In this document: positions 57,801 through 60,680 of the stretch, piece by piece | Position numbering within the stretch: position 1 is the stretch's first letter | Layout of the letters: each line of letters starts with the position of its first letter | DNA from: Schistosoma haematobium | Lineage: Eukaryota > Platyhelminthes > Trematoda > Strigeidida > Schistosomatidae | Reading direction: 5' to 3' | Assembly: GCF_000699445.3 (NCBI RefSeq) | Contig: NC_067196.1 | Coordinates: 2,480,001-2,544,000 of the forward strand | Length of the DNA: 64,000 nt | Notes under the pieces: model-generated | What the model was told of the DNA's origin: nothing | Database searches by the model: none | The model's input: the letters and a program-made list of their open reading frames with translations, nothing else | Position numbers and translations under genes: made by a program

Positions 57801-60607
57801 TGATATCGAAACGTTTCCTATATGACAATAATGTAATGTGTATAAATTATTTCAGTTTTTAATGTTTTCTGATTAAGTTTTGATTAGTAACTAGCATAGA
57901 AGTCCAATACATGCGTAGGACTCGTTAAGTGAATATACCCGTTGACGTCTACATTACTATTCTAATGCTGTACCTATTACTTCAAACTTCAGAGACTTAT
58001 AATCTAGATTACTGAGTTATGATAATCACTAACTCAATATTTTCATTTAACAAGCCTATTATACTAACAGAAACGGATCAGATGCAAAATATGAATATCA
58101 GTAGTAAAAAAAATATAGATCTTCACGTATAATAATTCAGGAATGATAGGCTTTTTTTGCGTGTTATTTCGAATCAACGTAATATTGTTTCTCAACATAA
58201 GGGAGTTTGCGGGGATTCATAAGTTCTATAGTCTACATCACGCATCAACCACCAAATGTCAAGTCAGTAGTCTAAATGTTTAGCGCTCTTCATGAGACCC
58301 GAAAGTCTTGGGTTTGGTCCTCAATGAGGTCATGGGTACTCACTGCTGAGAAATCCTGTATTACTACAATGAAACAGTTACCTAGTTTTTAATGATTATT
58401 TAACTAAGACATGTTCTTGGTTTAAACTATGAAATTCTATTTGTACTCCTTAGATGTTTACTGCATTAATCGATTTTATCTCTTTGTTTCCTTGGTTTTT
58501 CTTTCTTGATTTATTTAGCTGGTCGTTTAAGTGATTTGATTAGTTTAGGTTTAAATAGTTGGGAAGCAAAAGTATTATTTGAATATTATGAAAAAACTGG
58601 ACAACAGAATTTATTATTTCATTGTTTAATTGCACGTTCAAAATATCAGGTTAGTATTTGTATCTGTAATTTCAATTGTGTTTCCGTATCTGTGTACATA
58701 AGTATGTATACACTTGGGTACATCTTTGATAATTCAAAATTGATGGGCAAATCTAGTGTATCCGAGATTTAATATAGTGCCTTAATATTTTTTTTTAACC
58801 TAATATTGACCTTTAAGGCCTCTAAATGCCTTGATATGACCGAGGGTAGGAAGAGTCCGCTCTCCGCCGAGAAATACTCTCACATGACCACACATACACA
58901 ACCATTGCCGGGGAAGTACTAGTCACTGTTTTCTCGCGGCAAGGGTGTTATTTACGAAACTGAGAAGGAAAGTGAATATTTGGCTTTTAAACCAGGTTGG
59001 TGGATATGAGGGATGCATCTAGGGGAGTTGGAAAACCCTAATTCCAAACCAAAGGTGCACATGGGCTGCAGGATGCTGAAGGAACAAATGGAGTTCGAAC
59101 CTACTGTTGGACACCGACTACCATGAAACAGCATCTTCTAACGTTGCTCCACTGCCTTGTGGATTAGACCTTTAGGTCGAAGGCTCCTTGTGTGGCCCCC
59201 TAAGAAAACCACCTATTTCGGTTTGGGCAGTATCACAGCCCACACACAAATCAATGATAACTGTTTGGCGCGTATGTATTTAGTACCTCCTTGTACAAAT
59301 TTTTATGTTTTTAGATAAATAAATCAATGAAAAACATCAAATATCACCACTCTCAACGAATGTATATCAAAACAGTTTTTGAATTAGTTAGGGGCGGCCA
59401 AACCAAAACGTGGCATCAGTGCTTGAAGTCACTAACTTCTACTCTGATCCATGTTGTTAGATGCATTCTACTTGGTTGGCGTCCAGGTTACTATCATAAT
59501 CAATGGTTTGAGACTATGTGTGACATGGCTCAGAATCGATCACAATGGTGTAGGTGTTTACACTCTTTGTCTTCCTTTAAACTACGAGCTTAAAATCGCT
59601 TCATCATATCTTTCTTTGTACGAGCTAATTCTTTCTTCCCGTACTATATCCTTTTATGGCATCTTTCTTTTTTATATTATTACCATTGAAGTGACTACTT
59701 CTATGAATTTGGTGTTTATCTTGTTGTGGTAATGAGGTATGGCAACTTGGACCGATGCATAATATGTACTTGGTCCTACATTGTAGCTGACTGACCTACA
59801 ATCTTATATTCAAATGTTTACAGTCTATTCCTGTACAATATTTTGTTGAATGACAACTTTTTCTTTTCTTGTTAATTTGTAGACTGCCTTGGAAATATTT
59901 AATAATTACCATGGTGTTTTACCATATCATAAAACTAGATTGTTACATGGTAATACAACTAATCCAACTGTTGATCATGATGAACATGTTCAACGGTTAC
60001 AACAACTTGATTTAATGATACAATTAATGAATTCATGTCTTCCATTATTAAATACAAATAATGAATTCAATAAAAAATCTATTCCATCTAATTATTCTAA
60101 TCAAATGGATCATTATAAAGCATTAGCAAATGAATATGTTAATATGGATGATATTCAAACGAATTCTGAATCATCTTCATTAATTCCTCATCATGATGAT
60201 GATCATCATAATAATAATTTGGTTGATAATAACATATTCGAATCAATTCATCATCGTCAACCATCATCATCATCATCATTCACCCAATCACAATCATCAT
60301 TACCACAAATGGATCATGGGAATTTTATCGCTTATAAACAAACTACTCCATTAATATATCCATTAACTGATTTAAAGAAATCGAATCAATTAAAAAAACC
60401 TACATCAAATAAGTATCAATTGAATTCTCGTATTGGTAATCCGTATTCATATGACGATATGGATGATAATCATGATGATGATGGTGATGATGATCGTCAT
60501 CTCATAGAAGATGAAATTATTAGAAATAATCGTATTAACAAATCTAATTCATGGTTATTAACTACAAATAAAAAAAGTCGACAAGAATTTTGGAATACAT
60601 TCAAAGA
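16611..60607 (+). CDS. AHCTF1: ELYS/AHCTF1-like nucleoporin gene, 16 exons, 3' end outside the window
   Basis: In animals ELYS binds chromatin and recruits the Nup107-160 complex to start post-mitotic nuclear pore assembly. The joined exons are 16611-17211, 18663-18821, 20884-20955, 21399-21507, 27500-27679, 31157-31244, 32511-32845, 35089-35152, 36703-37623, 43551-43781, 47425-47648, 49664-50366, 53676-53777, 57028-57526, 58519-58649 and 59883-60607. All junctions are GT-AG and all phases agree, giving about 1,714 codons. Residues 1 to about 540 form the N-terminal beta-propeller region; GLAVGF...[21 protein letters not shown] and [14 protein letters not shown] match my memory of vertebrate ELYS. 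Residues from about 840 on form the alpha-helical ELYS domain ([65 protein letters not shown]). Expected C-terminal AT-hook exons are not in the window. Exons are AT-rich with Asn, Ser, Asp and His tracts; introns are mostly transposon sequence. Confidence 0.85.
17270..17420 (+). repeat. tRNA-derived SINE with hammerhead-like module
   Basis: The tRNA-like head runs from A box CAGTAGTTTAAAGGTTAAG (17,282 on) to B box GGGTTTGGATCC (17,327-17,338). A hammerhead-like core follows: CTGAGAA at 17,366-17,372, stem II GTCTC/GGGAC (17,373-17,377 with 17,383-17,387), then GAAAC at 17,388-17,392. One core base differs from the CUGANGA consensus. Confidence 0.65.
17421..18662. other. Rest of intron 1
   Basis: Around 17,650-17,810 the sequence resembles the 3' UTR of the second RTE family on the minus strand (CAGTTGCCATACTCCATTAGC, followed by an AGT repeat). 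The remainder, including a 68-codon open frame at 17,803-18,009, shows nothing I can support. The acceptor is TTCTTCTACAG at 18,662. Confidence 0.4.
18663..18821 (+). CDS. AHCTF1: ELYS-like exon 2
   Basis: 53 codons in phase 1/1, including [12 protein letters not shown] with three closely spaced cysteines. Acceptor CTACAG and donor G|GTAAAT. It lies between propeller strands and has no clear vertebrate counterpart that I can recall, so it may be a loop. Confidence 0.75.
18985..19506 (-). repeat. Head-plus-tail RTE-derived short element, copy A
   Basis: Intron 2, minus strand. Contains the RTE tail (ATTGGTACAAGGAGGCACC seen on the plus strand at about 19,010) joined directly to the roughly 450-bp RTE head (ending CTCGGCCGTACCAG at about 19,490), with no coding region between. 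Confidence 0.8.
19507..20234. other. Intron 2 sequence without recognised feature
   Basis: Anonymous AT-rich sequence between two RTE-derived short elements; no open frame or motif worth reporting. Confidence 0.4.
20235..20752 (-). repeat. Head-plus-tail RTE-derived short element, copy B
   Basis: Same structure and strand as copy A. The tail (ACACAAACATTGGTACAAAT) is at about 20,250 and the head ends at TGTACCAGGGTATTTGGGG near 20,748. It lies just upstream of exon 3 (20,884). Confidence 0.8.
20884..20955 (+). CDS. AHCTF1: ELYS-like exon 3 (72 nt)
   Basis: 24 codons, [15 protein letters not shown] and onward. Acceptor TTTCACTCAG at 20,883 keeps phase 1; the alternative CCTCAG five bases downstream would break the frame. 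Donor TCTG|GTAAGT at 20,956. Confidence 0.75.
21399..21507 (+). CDS. AHCTF1: ELYS-like exon 4 (propeller blade)
   Basis: Encodes [20 protein letters not shown], then [16 protein letters not shown]. The strand-turn-strand ending in WxLWSLD is a typical propeller blade and corresponds to the LAVGFSDGYLALWNM region of vertebrate ELYS as I recall it. Donor GGA|GTAAGC at 21,508; the exon ends in phase 2. Confidence 0.85.
21797..22595 (+). repeat. Head-plus-tail RTE-derived short element, copy C, with internal insertion
   Basis: The head runs from CCCCCAAATGCTCTGGCACAG (21,799) to GGTTTGGGCACCCG at about 22,217. The tail resumes at CACAAATTGAATGATTTACG (22,515) and ends in GTTAAATAAATAA. About 285 bp of unrelated repeat (22,229-22,514) separates them. 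Opposite orientation to copy B about 1 kb away. Confidence 0.75.
22229..22514. repeat. Short dispersed repeat inserted in copy C
   Basis: Shares blocks with 34,190-34,450: AAAATGTC, AATTGTCTCA, then TATACTACTTATGT and AGTAGCACACA. The class is unknown and no terminal repeats were identified. Confidence 0.5.
22841..26829 (+). mobile_element. RTE-clade retrotransposon, near full-length, multiple lesions (copy 1)
   Basis: In intron 4 and about 3.99 kb long. It has a non-coding head (22,841 to about 23,245), an (ATT)n tract (23,380-23,438), one APE-RT ORF (23,540-26,591) and a 3' end with the tail GGCGCATATATATTGGCGC (26,761-26,779), ending in (AAATA)n. RTE elements characteristically have one ORF and short tandem 3' repeats. 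Right and left flanks show no clear target-site duplication. An almost identical copy lies inverted at 38,835-42,806. Confidence 0.9.
23540..26591 (+). pseudogene. RTE APE endonuclease-reverse transcriptase ORF (copy 1), broken
   Basis: APE motifs: [29 protein letters not shown] and YLDSDHALV are all present with catalytic residues intact. RT motifs: [48 protein letters not shown] and [10 protein letters not shown]. The C-terminus has [14 protein letters not shown] and [14 protein letters not shown] basic residues. Lesions: a private frameshift at about 23,788 (one base fewer than copy 2), TGA at 24,988-24,990, a frameshift at about 25,209, a frame change at about 25,440-25,470 and another at about 25,975. 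Cannot encode a functional protein. Confidence 0.85.
26830..27240. other. Intron 4 sequence without recognised feature
   Basis: Anonymous AT-rich sequence between the RTE copy and a short RTE-derived tail element. Confidence 0.4.
27241..27450 (+). repeat. RTE-derived short element, 5'-truncated, copy M
   Basis: Starts in the distal head (AGACTGCATCTCCTAACG) and ends in the RTE tail (CCTTGTACCAATTTTCATG, then TTTAAATAAATAA). It ends only about 50 bp before the exon 5 acceptor. Confidence 0.75.
27500..27679 (+). CDS. AHCTF1: ELYS-like exon 5
   Basis: 60 codons. [18 protein letters not shown] closely parallels the ENDPRNCCYLWAVQS segment of vertebrate ELYS (from memory). Acceptor CTTTTAG at 27,499, donor AAAG|GTAAAT; phases 2/2. 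Confidence 0.85.
27960..28700 (-). pseudogene. Third RTE family: APE endonuclease fragment, decayed
   Basis: Minus-strand reading gives [19 protein letters not shown] (about 28,500), [17 protein letters not shown] (about 28,250) and [17 protein letters not shown] (about 28,170). These are followed by [12 protein letters not shown] and EDVRTKKGTD (to about 28,000). This matches the endonuclease of RTE elements often mislabelled craniofacial development protein 2. Several frameshifts; no RT follows. Confidence 0.65.
28983..29260. mobile_element. MITE-like element with terminal inverted repeats and 6-bp flanking duplication
   Basis: The left end CAGTGAGACCATAATTTATGG mirrors the right end (plus strand CCATAAATTATAGTCTCGCC, ending CTG at 29,260), about 24 bp imperfect. 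Both sides are flanked by ATATTA (28,977-28,982 and 29,261-29,266). 278 bp, no coding capacity. Superfamily not assigned. Confidence 0.75.
29402..30430 (+). repeat. Head-plus-tail RTE-derived short element, copy D, split by a solo LTR
   Basis: The head runs 29,402-29,793 (from CCTGGCACGACCGAG to AAGGCTCCGAG). The distal head and tail resume at 30,309 (CCATAAGAAAACCACTTGC) and end at TTAAATAAATCAATA. A 515-bp LTR-like block interrupts it. Confidence 0.75.
29794..30308 (-). mobile_element. Solo LTR-like element (minus orientation) inside copy D
   Basis: Begins TGTTGTGAG and ends GATATAACA on the plus strand (TG...CA). Its reverse complement matches the solo LTR at 46,339-46,843 in blocks such as GAGCTTTATTTTGACCTAT versus AAGCTTTATTTTGACCTAT and GGTCTGTTTGGTTG. 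No perfect 5-bp duplication is visible here. Confidence 0.65.
30546..31034 (-). repeat. Head-plus-tail RTE-derived short element, copy E
   Basis: Intron 5, minus strand. Tail at about 30,560-30,610, head ending CTCGGCCGTACCAGGGCATG at about 31,025. A small internal deletion removes the segment containing CCCGGGTGCCCAAACC. Confidence 0.8.
31157..31244 (+). CDS. AHCTF1: ELYS-like exon 6 (88 nt)
   Basis: Encodes [20 protein letters not shown] and onward. Acceptor AAAATTATTAG at 31,156 is pyrimidine-poor but is the one that preserves phase 2; donor CAG|GTAACT returns to phase 0. Confidence is lower than for neighbouring exons because it is short and weakly conserved. Confidence 0.65.
31395..32450 (-). 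pseudogene. Second RTE family, RT C-terminus and 3' UTR fragment
   Basis: The minus-strand frame 32,445-32,008 reads [28 protein letters not shown] and [14 protein letters not shown]. It continues with [11 protein letters not shown] and [16 protein letters not shown], and after that (another frame) a [11 protein letters not shown] equivalent. The 3' UTR ends near 31,395 close to a GTCAGTCAG motif, the expected short tandem tail. Truncated upstream of the YADD box. Confidence 0.8.
32511..32845 (+). CDS. AHCTF1: ELYS-like exon 7 (diagnostic motif; in-frame Asn repeat)
   Basis: 111 codons plus two bases. [20 protein letters not shown] is almost identical to the strongest ELYS signature I know ([14 protein letters not shown]). 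Upstream, an (AAT)n tract at 32,667-32,714 encodes an Asn run after NNNYHHPN. Acceptor TTTTAAAG at 32,510; the nearer ATTGCAG would be out of frame. Donor CAG|GTATGG. Confidence 0.9.
32667..32714 (+). repeat. (AAT)n microsatellite inside coding exon 7
   Basis: About 16 uninterrupted triplets, in frame, encoding polyasparagine between two propeller segments. Likely length-polymorphic. Confidence 0.9.
33000..33044 (+). repeat. Decayed tRNA-derived SINE head
   Basis: AGGCTTAGTGGTTTAAGCG at 32,990-33,010 resembles the A box of the SINE family; the B box is degraded. Directly followed by the 450-bp repeat. Confidence 0.4.
33045..33493 (+). repeat. 450-bp dispersed repeat of unknown class, copy 1
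   Basis: Nearly identical to 61,409-61,859, from TGTCAGTCATTATGTTAAGC to CCACGAGCCACTAAAT. Contains TATAAATATTGAGTAACG at about 33,243. No inverted termini seen. Confidence 0.8.
33494..34765. repeat. Intron 7 remainder with one weak repeat
   Basis: Only 34,190-34,450 is recognised: it shares blocks with the insertion at 22,229-22,514, including TATACTACTTATGTCTG and AGTAGCACACA. The 107-codon open frame there has no recognised motif and no exon-like borders. The rest is anonymous. Confidence 0.4.
34766..34788. repeat. (AC)n microsatellite
   Basis: About 11 AC repeats in intron 7. Confidence 0.9.
35089..35152 (+). CDS. AHCTF1: ELYS-like exon 8 (64 nt)
   Basis: [20 protein letters not shown] plus two Leu. 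Acceptor CATTGTAG at 35,088 supplies the last base of the Arg codon after exon 7's AG; donor TTG|GTAAGT. Phases 2 to 0 fit both neighbours. Confidence 0.75.
35196..35380 (+). repeat. tRNA-derived SINE with hammerhead-like module
   Basis: B box GGGTTCGAGTC at 35,249-35,259. The module has stem I GCACTG (35,282-35,287) pairing CAGTGC (35,322-35,327), and core CTGAGGA (35,288-35,294), which fits CUGANGA exactly. Stem II is only GTC/GAC and GAAA is degraded to TTAA. Confidence 0.65.
35384..35906 (-). repeat. Head-plus-tail RTE-derived short element, copy F
   Basis: Intron 8. Tail at 35,400-35,450 (ACATTGGTACAAGGAGGCACC), head to TCTCAGCTGTACCAGGGC at about 35,897. Confidence 0.8.
35907..36702. 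other. Intron 8 remainder; weak SINE trace
   Basis: Around 36,127-36,200 CATTAGCTCAGTGAACAACG and TAGGTTCGAGTC look like A and B boxes of an Sm-alpha-type SINE. Otherwise nothing recognised. Confidence 0.35.
36703..37623 (+). CDS. AHCTF1: ELYS-like exon 9 (largest exon, start of helical region)
   Basis: 307 codons. The linker contains ThrThr-, Asn- and Asp/His-rich tracts encoded by simple ACT, AAT and GAT repeats. It is followed by [18 protein letters not shown] and [18 protein letters not shown], which look helical. Acceptor GACCCATAG at 36,702, donor AAG|GTAAGT at 37,624; phase 0 at both ends. Confidence 0.85.
37690..38375 (-). mobile_element. Second RTE family, 3' fragment
   Basis: Minus-strand reading includes [20 protein letters not shown] (about 38,170-38,115), [17 protein letters not shown] and [16 protein letters not shown] (about 37,980), then 3' UTR ending near a GTAACACCAGTCAAAC stretch. 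Frames are broken. Confidence 0.7.
38376..38822. other. Intron 9 sequence without recognised feature
   Basis: A 67-codon open frame (38,382-38,585) has no recognised family or splice borders. Nothing else seen. Confidence 0.35.
38823..38834. repeat. Target-site duplication, left side of RTE copy 2
   Basis: ACCTTCCTCTCT, identical to 42,807-42,818, bracketing the minus-strand RTE element exactly. Confidence 0.85.
38835..42806 (-). mobile_element. RTE-clade retrotransposon, near full-length (copy 2), with 12-bp target-site duplication
   Basis: In intron 9 and about 3.97 kb long. Inverted relative to copy 1 (22,841-26,829) and nearly identical to it. Head at 42,806 to about 42,400, a shorter (AAT)n tract at 42,227-42,266, ORF 42,123-39,073, tail and (AAATA)n at 38,835-38,900. 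Flanked by a perfect 12-bp duplication, so it arrived by its own target-primed insertion. Confidence 0.92.
39073..42123 (-). pseudogene. RTE APE-RT ORF (copy 2), broken
   Basis: Same domain order and motifs as copy 1. The endonuclease-to-linker part is intact over 483 codons (42,123-40,672), because this copy lacks the private frameshift of copy 1 ([20 protein letters not shown] is continuous). It then carries the same TGA (40,672-40,674), the same frameshift before [10 protein letters not shown], the same scrambled [12 protein letters not shown] segment in place of the conserved catalytic-Asp motif A, and the same extra-G frameshift after SCISAGGG. Confidence 0.88.
42807..42818. repeat. Target-site duplication, right side of RTE copy 2
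   Basis: ACCTTCCTCTCT, the partner of 38,823-38,834. Confidence 0.85.
42819..43550. other. Intron 9 remainder
   Basis: Anonymous sequence up to the exon 10 acceptor CCCACTTAAG; no supported feature. Confidence 0.4.
43551..43781 (+). CDS. AHCTF1: ELYS-like exon 10 (helical domain)
   Basis: 77 codons. [20 protein letters not shown] aligns with the [20 protein letters not shown] region of vertebrate ELYS as I recall it, and [11 protein letters not shown] starts the next helix. Acceptor CACTTAAG at 43,550, donor CAA|GTAGGT at 43,782; phase 0/0. Confidence 0.85.
43840..44930 (-). mobile_element. Second RTE family, RT C-terminus and 3' UTR, decayed
   Basis: Minus-strand pieces: [35 protein letters not shown] (about 44,590-44,490) and [40 protein letters not shown] (about 44,400-44,270). 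The 3' UTR runs to about 43,840, near GTCGGTCAGTCAGTC. Confidence 0.7.
45050..45260 (-). repeat. tRNA-derived SINE with well-formed hammerhead-like module
   Basis: On the minus strand: A box GGTGGTCTAGTTGGTTAAG, B box GGGTTCGAATCC (about 45,160-45,145), then the module at 45,120-45,075. Stem I is GCGCTG with CAGTGC, the core is CTGGGGA, stem II GTCC/GGAC, then GAAAC, short palindrome GGCC, and cleavage-site GTC directly before stem I. Only position A6 of the core (A to G) departs from consensus. Confidence 0.8.
45261..45812. other. Intron 10 sequence without recognised feature
   Basis: Anonymous AT-rich sequence between the SINE and the TA microsatellite. Confidence 0.4.
45813..45862. repeat. 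(TA)n microsatellite
   Basis: About 25 TA repeats. Confidence 0.95.
45863..46333. other. Intron 10 sequence without recognised feature
   Basis: No coding or repeat signal recognised. Confidence 0.4.
46339..46843 (+). mobile_element. Solo LTR with perfect 5-bp target-site duplication
   Basis: 505 bp starting TGTTATGTCC and ending AGTTATAACA, flanked on both sides by GTAAC (46,334-46,338 and 46,844-46,848). A TATA-like GGTATATAAACC lies at about 46,622. No internal retroviral-type coding sequence. Same family as 29,794-30,308. Five-base duplications are usual for Gypsy/BEL-type LTR retrotransposons. Confidence 0.85.
47013..47325 (+). repeat. RTE-derived short element, 5'-truncated, copy H
   Basis: Begins at GTCCGGCGCTTTAACCGG and runs through the distal head. 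CAGCCCTCATACAAAGTG is joined directly to the tail GGCGCATATATATTTGGTGC. Confidence 0.85.
47425..47648 (+). CDS. AHCTF1: ELYS-like exon 11 (helical domain)
   Basis: 74 codons plus two bases: [20 protein letters not shown] through [20 protein letters not shown]. The latter matches the ICQYAQVVLWFSHSGLLPEG segment of vertebrate ELYS. Acceptor TTATTTAG at 47,424; donor GATAA|GTTAGT. Confidence 0.88.
47759..48110 (-). mobile_element. Third RTE family, C-terminal fragment
   Basis: Minus-strand reading in shifting frames gives [14 protein letters not shown] residues, then [19 protein letters not shown] basic stretch, and [12 protein letters not shown] at about 47,790. This is the usual C-terminal end of the RTE family whose endonuclease is at 27,960-28,700. 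Confidence 0.6.
48174..48545 (+). repeat. RTE-derived short element, 5'-truncated, copy I
   Basis: Starts CTGAGAGGACGAAAAGCGAA, contains the intact GGGTTAGTGGATATGGAGG segment, and ends in the tail (GTACCAATATTTGTGTG, then TTTAAATAAATCAATC). Confidence 0.8.
48546..49084. other. Intron 11 sequence without recognised feature
   Basis: Only weak minus-strand open frames; no motif. Confidence 0.4.
49085..49410. repeat. Foldback repeat (long inverted arms), copy 1
   Basis: The left arm (about 49,085-49,232) and right arm (about 49,260-49,410) are imperfect reverse complements. The clearest stretch is CCACATGTGACTCATAGCTT against AAGCTATGAGTCACATGTGG, with about 27 bp of unpaired sequence between arms. 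Same family as 53,930-54,120. Confidence 0.85.
49664..50366 (+). CDS. AHCTF1: ELYS-like exon 12 (helical domain with Ser/Asn tracts)
   Basis: Begins [20 protein letters not shown] and contains [12 protein letters not shown], a 14-residue Ser run from a (TCA)n-type repeat (about 49,972-50,008), and the conserved [18 protein letters not shown]. It continues with [18 protein letters not shown]. Late Asn runs derive from AAT repeats. Acceptor TTTCAG at 49,663, donor CTG|GTAAGT. Confidence 0.88.
50425..51010 (-). mobile_element. Second RTE family, two overlapping 3' fragments
   Basis: Two 3' termini are visible, each starting (plus strand) with GTCAGTCAGTCAG: at 50,430 and 50,535. Each is followed by the family 3' UTR (AAGTTGCCATACCGCATTAG; GAGTTGCCATACCACCTTAG). 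The upper fragment includes the region encoding the C-terminal WLETL/DMAQNR equivalent around 50,920-50,980. Confidence 0.65.
51011..51635. other. Intron 12 sequence without recognised feature
   Basis: No coding or repeat signal recognised. Confidence 0.4.
51636..51960 (-). mobile_element. Second RTE family, internally deleted 3' fragment
   Basis: Starts with CAGTCAGTCAGCTACAACG on the plus strand and 3' UTR, then jumps at about 51,715 to RT C-terminal coding sequence (TCGGTGGTCCCAGGATA, TCTATGATCGAATACTAG), matching the family copy at 31,990-32,130. Confidence 0.65.
52369..52805 (-). CDS. Probable last exon of an unidentified host gene, antisense inside ELYS intron 12
   Basis: On the minus strand, an acceptor (TTTCATTTTGACAG) at 52,806 precedes an open frame reading [20 protein letters not shown], which continues in phase through [16 protein letters not shown] to a stop at 52,369-52,371. 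It has about 145 residues. Composition is hydrophilic with His/Asp/Ser tracts, and the C-terminus is basic ([16 protein letters not shown]), suggesting a nuclear or chromatin-associated protein. Codon use and simple repeats look like the ELYS exons, not like the retroelements. No upstream exon was identified, and the function is unknown. Confidence 0.55.
52978..53549 (+). repeat. 570-bp dispersed repeat of unknown class, copy 1
   Basis: Runs from CTGACCGTTGTTGCTACCTT to CACTCAAGACCACTGTATTC. It is repeated in reverse orientation at 62,165-62,730 and in diverged form at 56,380-56,880. Relatively GC-rich for the window, with several short open frames but no motif. Confidence 0.85.
53676..53777 (+). 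CDS. AHCTF1: ELYS-like exon 13 (conserved helical-domain core)
   Basis: 34 codons. [20 protein letters not shown] then GYFQ aligns with [27 protein letters not shown] of vertebrate ELYS (from memory). Acceptor TTTCTATAG at 53,675, donor CAA|GTAAAT; phase 0/0. Confidence 0.9.
53930..54120. repeat. Foldback repeat, copy 2
   Basis: Left arm about 53,935-54,018, right arm about 54,029-54,118. GATGGAGTTTTGTTCTCTGA faces CAGAGAACAAAACTCCATCA. Shares sequence with 49,085-49,410. Confidence 0.85.
54255..54786 (-). repeat. Head-plus-tail RTE-derived short element, copy J
   Basis: Intron 13, minus strand. Tail at 54,270-54,330, complete head to CTCTCGGCTGTTCTAGGGCG at about 54,778. Confidence 0.8.
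54787..55344. other. Intron 13 sequence without recognised feature
   Basis: No coding or repeat signal recognised. Confidence 0.4.
55345..55715 (+). repeat. tRNA-derived SINE with hammerhead-like module, plus a SINE scrap
   Basis: The complete copy runs from about 55,500. GTTAGACATTAACACCGTTG leads into A box CAGTGGTCTAGGGGTTAACC and B box GGGTTCGAATCC (55,591-55,602). The module follows: core CTGGGGA at 55,629-55,635, stem II TCC/GGA, GAGAC for GAAAC, GGCCGTC, then CAGTAC. A scrap of the same 3' end in reverse lies at about 55,345-55,375 (CCTGAAAGCACTGGACGG). Confidence 0.75.
55716..56379. other. Intron 13 sequence without recognised feature
   Basis: A 73-codon open frame (55,882-56,103) without recognised motif; nothing else. 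Confidence 0.4.
56380..56880 (+). repeat. 570-bp dispersed repeat, diverged copy 3
   Basis: Shares ordered blocks with 52,978-53,549: GGTAGTAAGAC...CAACCTAAGTTC-like, GAAGTC, GTACAGAGCTGACAC, and GCAGTTGTTC...TTTTGGTTCTGCAGTCAC, GATAACCACC. Much older than copies 1 and 2. Confidence 0.6.
57028..57526 (+). CDS. AHCTF1: ELYS-like exon 14 (helical repeats)
   Basis: 166 codons plus one base. [40 protein letters not shown] and [12 protein letters not shown] look like paired helices; AEICRQ matches the YEVCQE position of vertebrate ELYS. Acceptor AATTCCAG at 57,027, donor G|GTGAGA at 57,527. Confidence 0.85.
57549..57695 (-). repeat. Sm-alpha-type SINE with a hammerhead lacking stem II
   Basis: On the minus strand: A box TAGCTAAATGGATAACGC, B box GGATTCGAATCC (about 57,635), then ATCCAG-CTGACGA-AACGC-ATATC-CTGGAT (57,591-57,563). 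Stem I (ATCCAG/CTGGAT) and the cleavage-site triplet remain, but CTGACGA runs directly into AACGC. Confidence 0.8.
57696..58264. other. Intron 14 sequence without recognised feature
   Basis: Anonymous AT-rich sequence. Confidence 0.4.
58265..58400 (+). repeat. Decayed tRNA-derived SINE with hammerhead remnant
   Basis: A-box-like CAGTAGTCTAAATG, B-box-like GGGTTTGGTCC, then CTGAGAA (58,347-58,353) and GAAAC (58,371-58,375) separated by an unpaired stretch. Confidence 0.55.
58519..58649 (+). CDS. AHCTF1: ELYS-like exon 15
   Basis: [20 protein letters not shown], then [20 protein letters not shown] and SKYQ. This corresponds to the segment from MEDLLKLPF to NHEFLLVHHLQRANY in vertebrate ELYS. 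Acceptor ATTTAG at 58,518 restores phase; donor CAG|GTTAGT. Confidence 0.88.
58810..59328 (+). repeat. Head-plus-tail RTE-derived short element, copy K
   Basis: Intron 15. Complete head from GGCCTCTAAATGCCTTGATA, distal head to GGTTTGGGCAGTATCACAGC, tail CTTGTACAAATTTTTATG then TAGATAAATAAATC. Confidence 0.8.
59385..59815 (+). mobile_element. Second RTE family, 3' fragment (plus strand)
   Basis: [20 protein letters not shown], then [20 protein letters not shown] to a stop at 59,591, then 3' UTR ending with GTAGCTGACTGACC. Mirror orientation to the copies in introns 6, 9, 10 and 12. Confidence 0.8.
59883..60607 (+). CDS. AHCTF1: ELYS-like exon 16 (donor tentative)
   Basis: Starts [20 protein letters not shown], continuing the LIARSKYQ helix of exon 15 just as vertebrate ELYS has NYVPALKLNQTL. 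The rest is a low-complexity linker (Asp/His, Ser, Asn) ending [11 protein letters not shown]. The open frame continues to TGA 60,663 through an implausible hydrophobic run encoded by T-rich sequence, so I place the donor at AAAGA|GTTAGT (60,608), phase 2. The following exon was not found within the window. Confidence 0.75.
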
Positions 60608-60680
60608 GTTAGTTTCCTGTTGTGTTTTTTTTGTTGTAGTAGTTTTGTTTCTTTTTTTGTCTTGATCTAACGGTCAGCAG

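Noticed and set aside
60608..60665. Extension of ELYS exon 16 to the in-frame TGA as the protein C-terminus
   Set aside because: The tail would be a hydrophobic run encoded by T-rich sequence, after a plausible GTTAGT donor; ELYS proteins end in a long basic tail.
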